DNA of 42,748 nt from Spirogloea muscicola. Its lineage: Eukaryota; Streptophyta; Zygnematophyceae; Spirogloeales; Spirogloeaceae. Positions 42,420 to 42,748 of the stretch are shown here, in pieces; the stretch's first letter is position 1; each line of letters starts with the position of its first letter. The notes below the pieces were generated by a model, which saw only the letters and a program-made list of their open reading frames with translations, was not told the DNA's origin and ran no database searches. Made by a program: the position numbers and the translations under genes. The stretch lies in contig WELB01000028.1 of NCBI GenBank assembly GCA_009602725.1, forward strand, positions 354,507-397,254, written 5' to 3'.

Positions 42420-42475
42420 TCGAAGGCCAATAAGGCCAAGTACAAAGGCAAGCACATCTCATGACGTAGCAGCTA
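42420..42475 (-). mobile_element. LINE 3'-tail fragment, copy H
   Basis: The minus strand reads GAGATGTGCTTGCCTTTGTACTTGGCC, matching the end of the LINE tail at 30,927-30,952 and 36,320-36,345. Only about 50 bp are present. Confidence 0.55.
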
Positions 42476-42489
42476 GCATCTAGCAGCTT

Positions 42490-42748
42490 CTGGAGCTGCT
42501 AGAGGAGTGGGGCAGCAGCAGTGGCAGGAGGAATGGAGGGGGGGGGGAAAGAGGCCGGAAGTGCCGACTGCAGCCTTGTCGACCTGTCCTGCTGCAGCTG
42601 CTAGAGGAGTGGGGCAGCAGTAGTAGCAGGAGGGATGGCAGGGGGGAGGAGGGTCGAAAGTGCCGATGAGGGCCTTGACGACCGGGCCTGGCAGCAGTAG
42701 CAGGAGGAGGGAGGGCGGGGGGGGGGAAGGAGGGCCGGCTGCTAGAGG
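42490..42748 (+). repeat. G-rich minisatellite at the window end
   Basis: GCTGCTAGAGGAGTGGGGCAGCAG begins at 42,495 and 42,597 (period 102), and a shortened third unit (GGCAGCAGTAGCAGGAGG) begins near 42,690; GCTGCTAGAGG recurs at the very end. Runs of G up to 12 and the words AAGTGCCGA and CCTTGxCGACC are shared between units. Confidence 0.75.

Noticed and set aside
1-42748. tRNA, rRNA, CRISPR arrays or telomere repeats
   Set aside because: I looked for conserved tRNA boxes, regular spacer arrays and telomere-like tandem heptamers and saw none.

Overview
This is a nuclear window from a photosynthetic eukaryote, most probably a chlorophyte green alga (a trebouxiophyte-like genome is a guess). 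The evidence is many GT-AG introns of about 80-500 bp, GC-rich exons, plastid CSP41b, a plant-type DNA polymerase lambda, an ELF4-domain protein, and plant-family reading frames in nearly every recognisable gene. All gene models were read by hand from the sequence. The exon phases close in frame in the well-supported genes (POLL, TRX-UBX, eEF1B-gamma, CSP41b, the 246-aa protein and the 234-aa protein).

Layout. 0-5.4 kb: LINE remnants, a perfect 185-bp-arm palindrome, a partial coiled-coil gene (-) and a small NLS protein (+) whose C-terminus is made of LINE DNA. 5.98-10.34 kb: DNA polymerase lambda (+, 14 exons). 12.24-13.66 kb: thioredoxin-UBX fusion (+). 14.13-17.56 kb: translation factor eEF1B-gamma (-, 9 exons). 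18.27-21.67 kb: chloroplast RNA-binding protein CSP41b (+, 11 exons). 25.1-29.37 kb: F-box/LRR protein that appears to continue into TPR repeats (+), with an assembly gap near its start. 30.17-30.58 kb: ELF4-like (-). 31.03-32.60 kb: 246-aa helical, presequence-bearing protein (+). 33.46-34.87 kb: conserved 234-aa plant/algal protein (-).

35.4-42.7 kb is a transposon graveyard. It holds two divergent copies of a LINE C-terminal domain in opposite orientations, two opposed degenerate copies of a C5 cytosine DNA methyltransferase plus a third fragment, many copies of a palindromic dispersed repeat (called R1 here), and a terminal G-rich minisatellite.

The host genes are unrelated housekeeping, plastid and regulatory genes and do not form one pathway. 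The most interesting material is the mobile DNA: a methyltransferase carried in repeat DNA, the R1 foldback family, and LINE 3' ends sitting in promoters and in a gene's last exon. Six runs of N (five single bases and one of 103) lie in or near GC-rich first exons, so several gene starts are uncertain.
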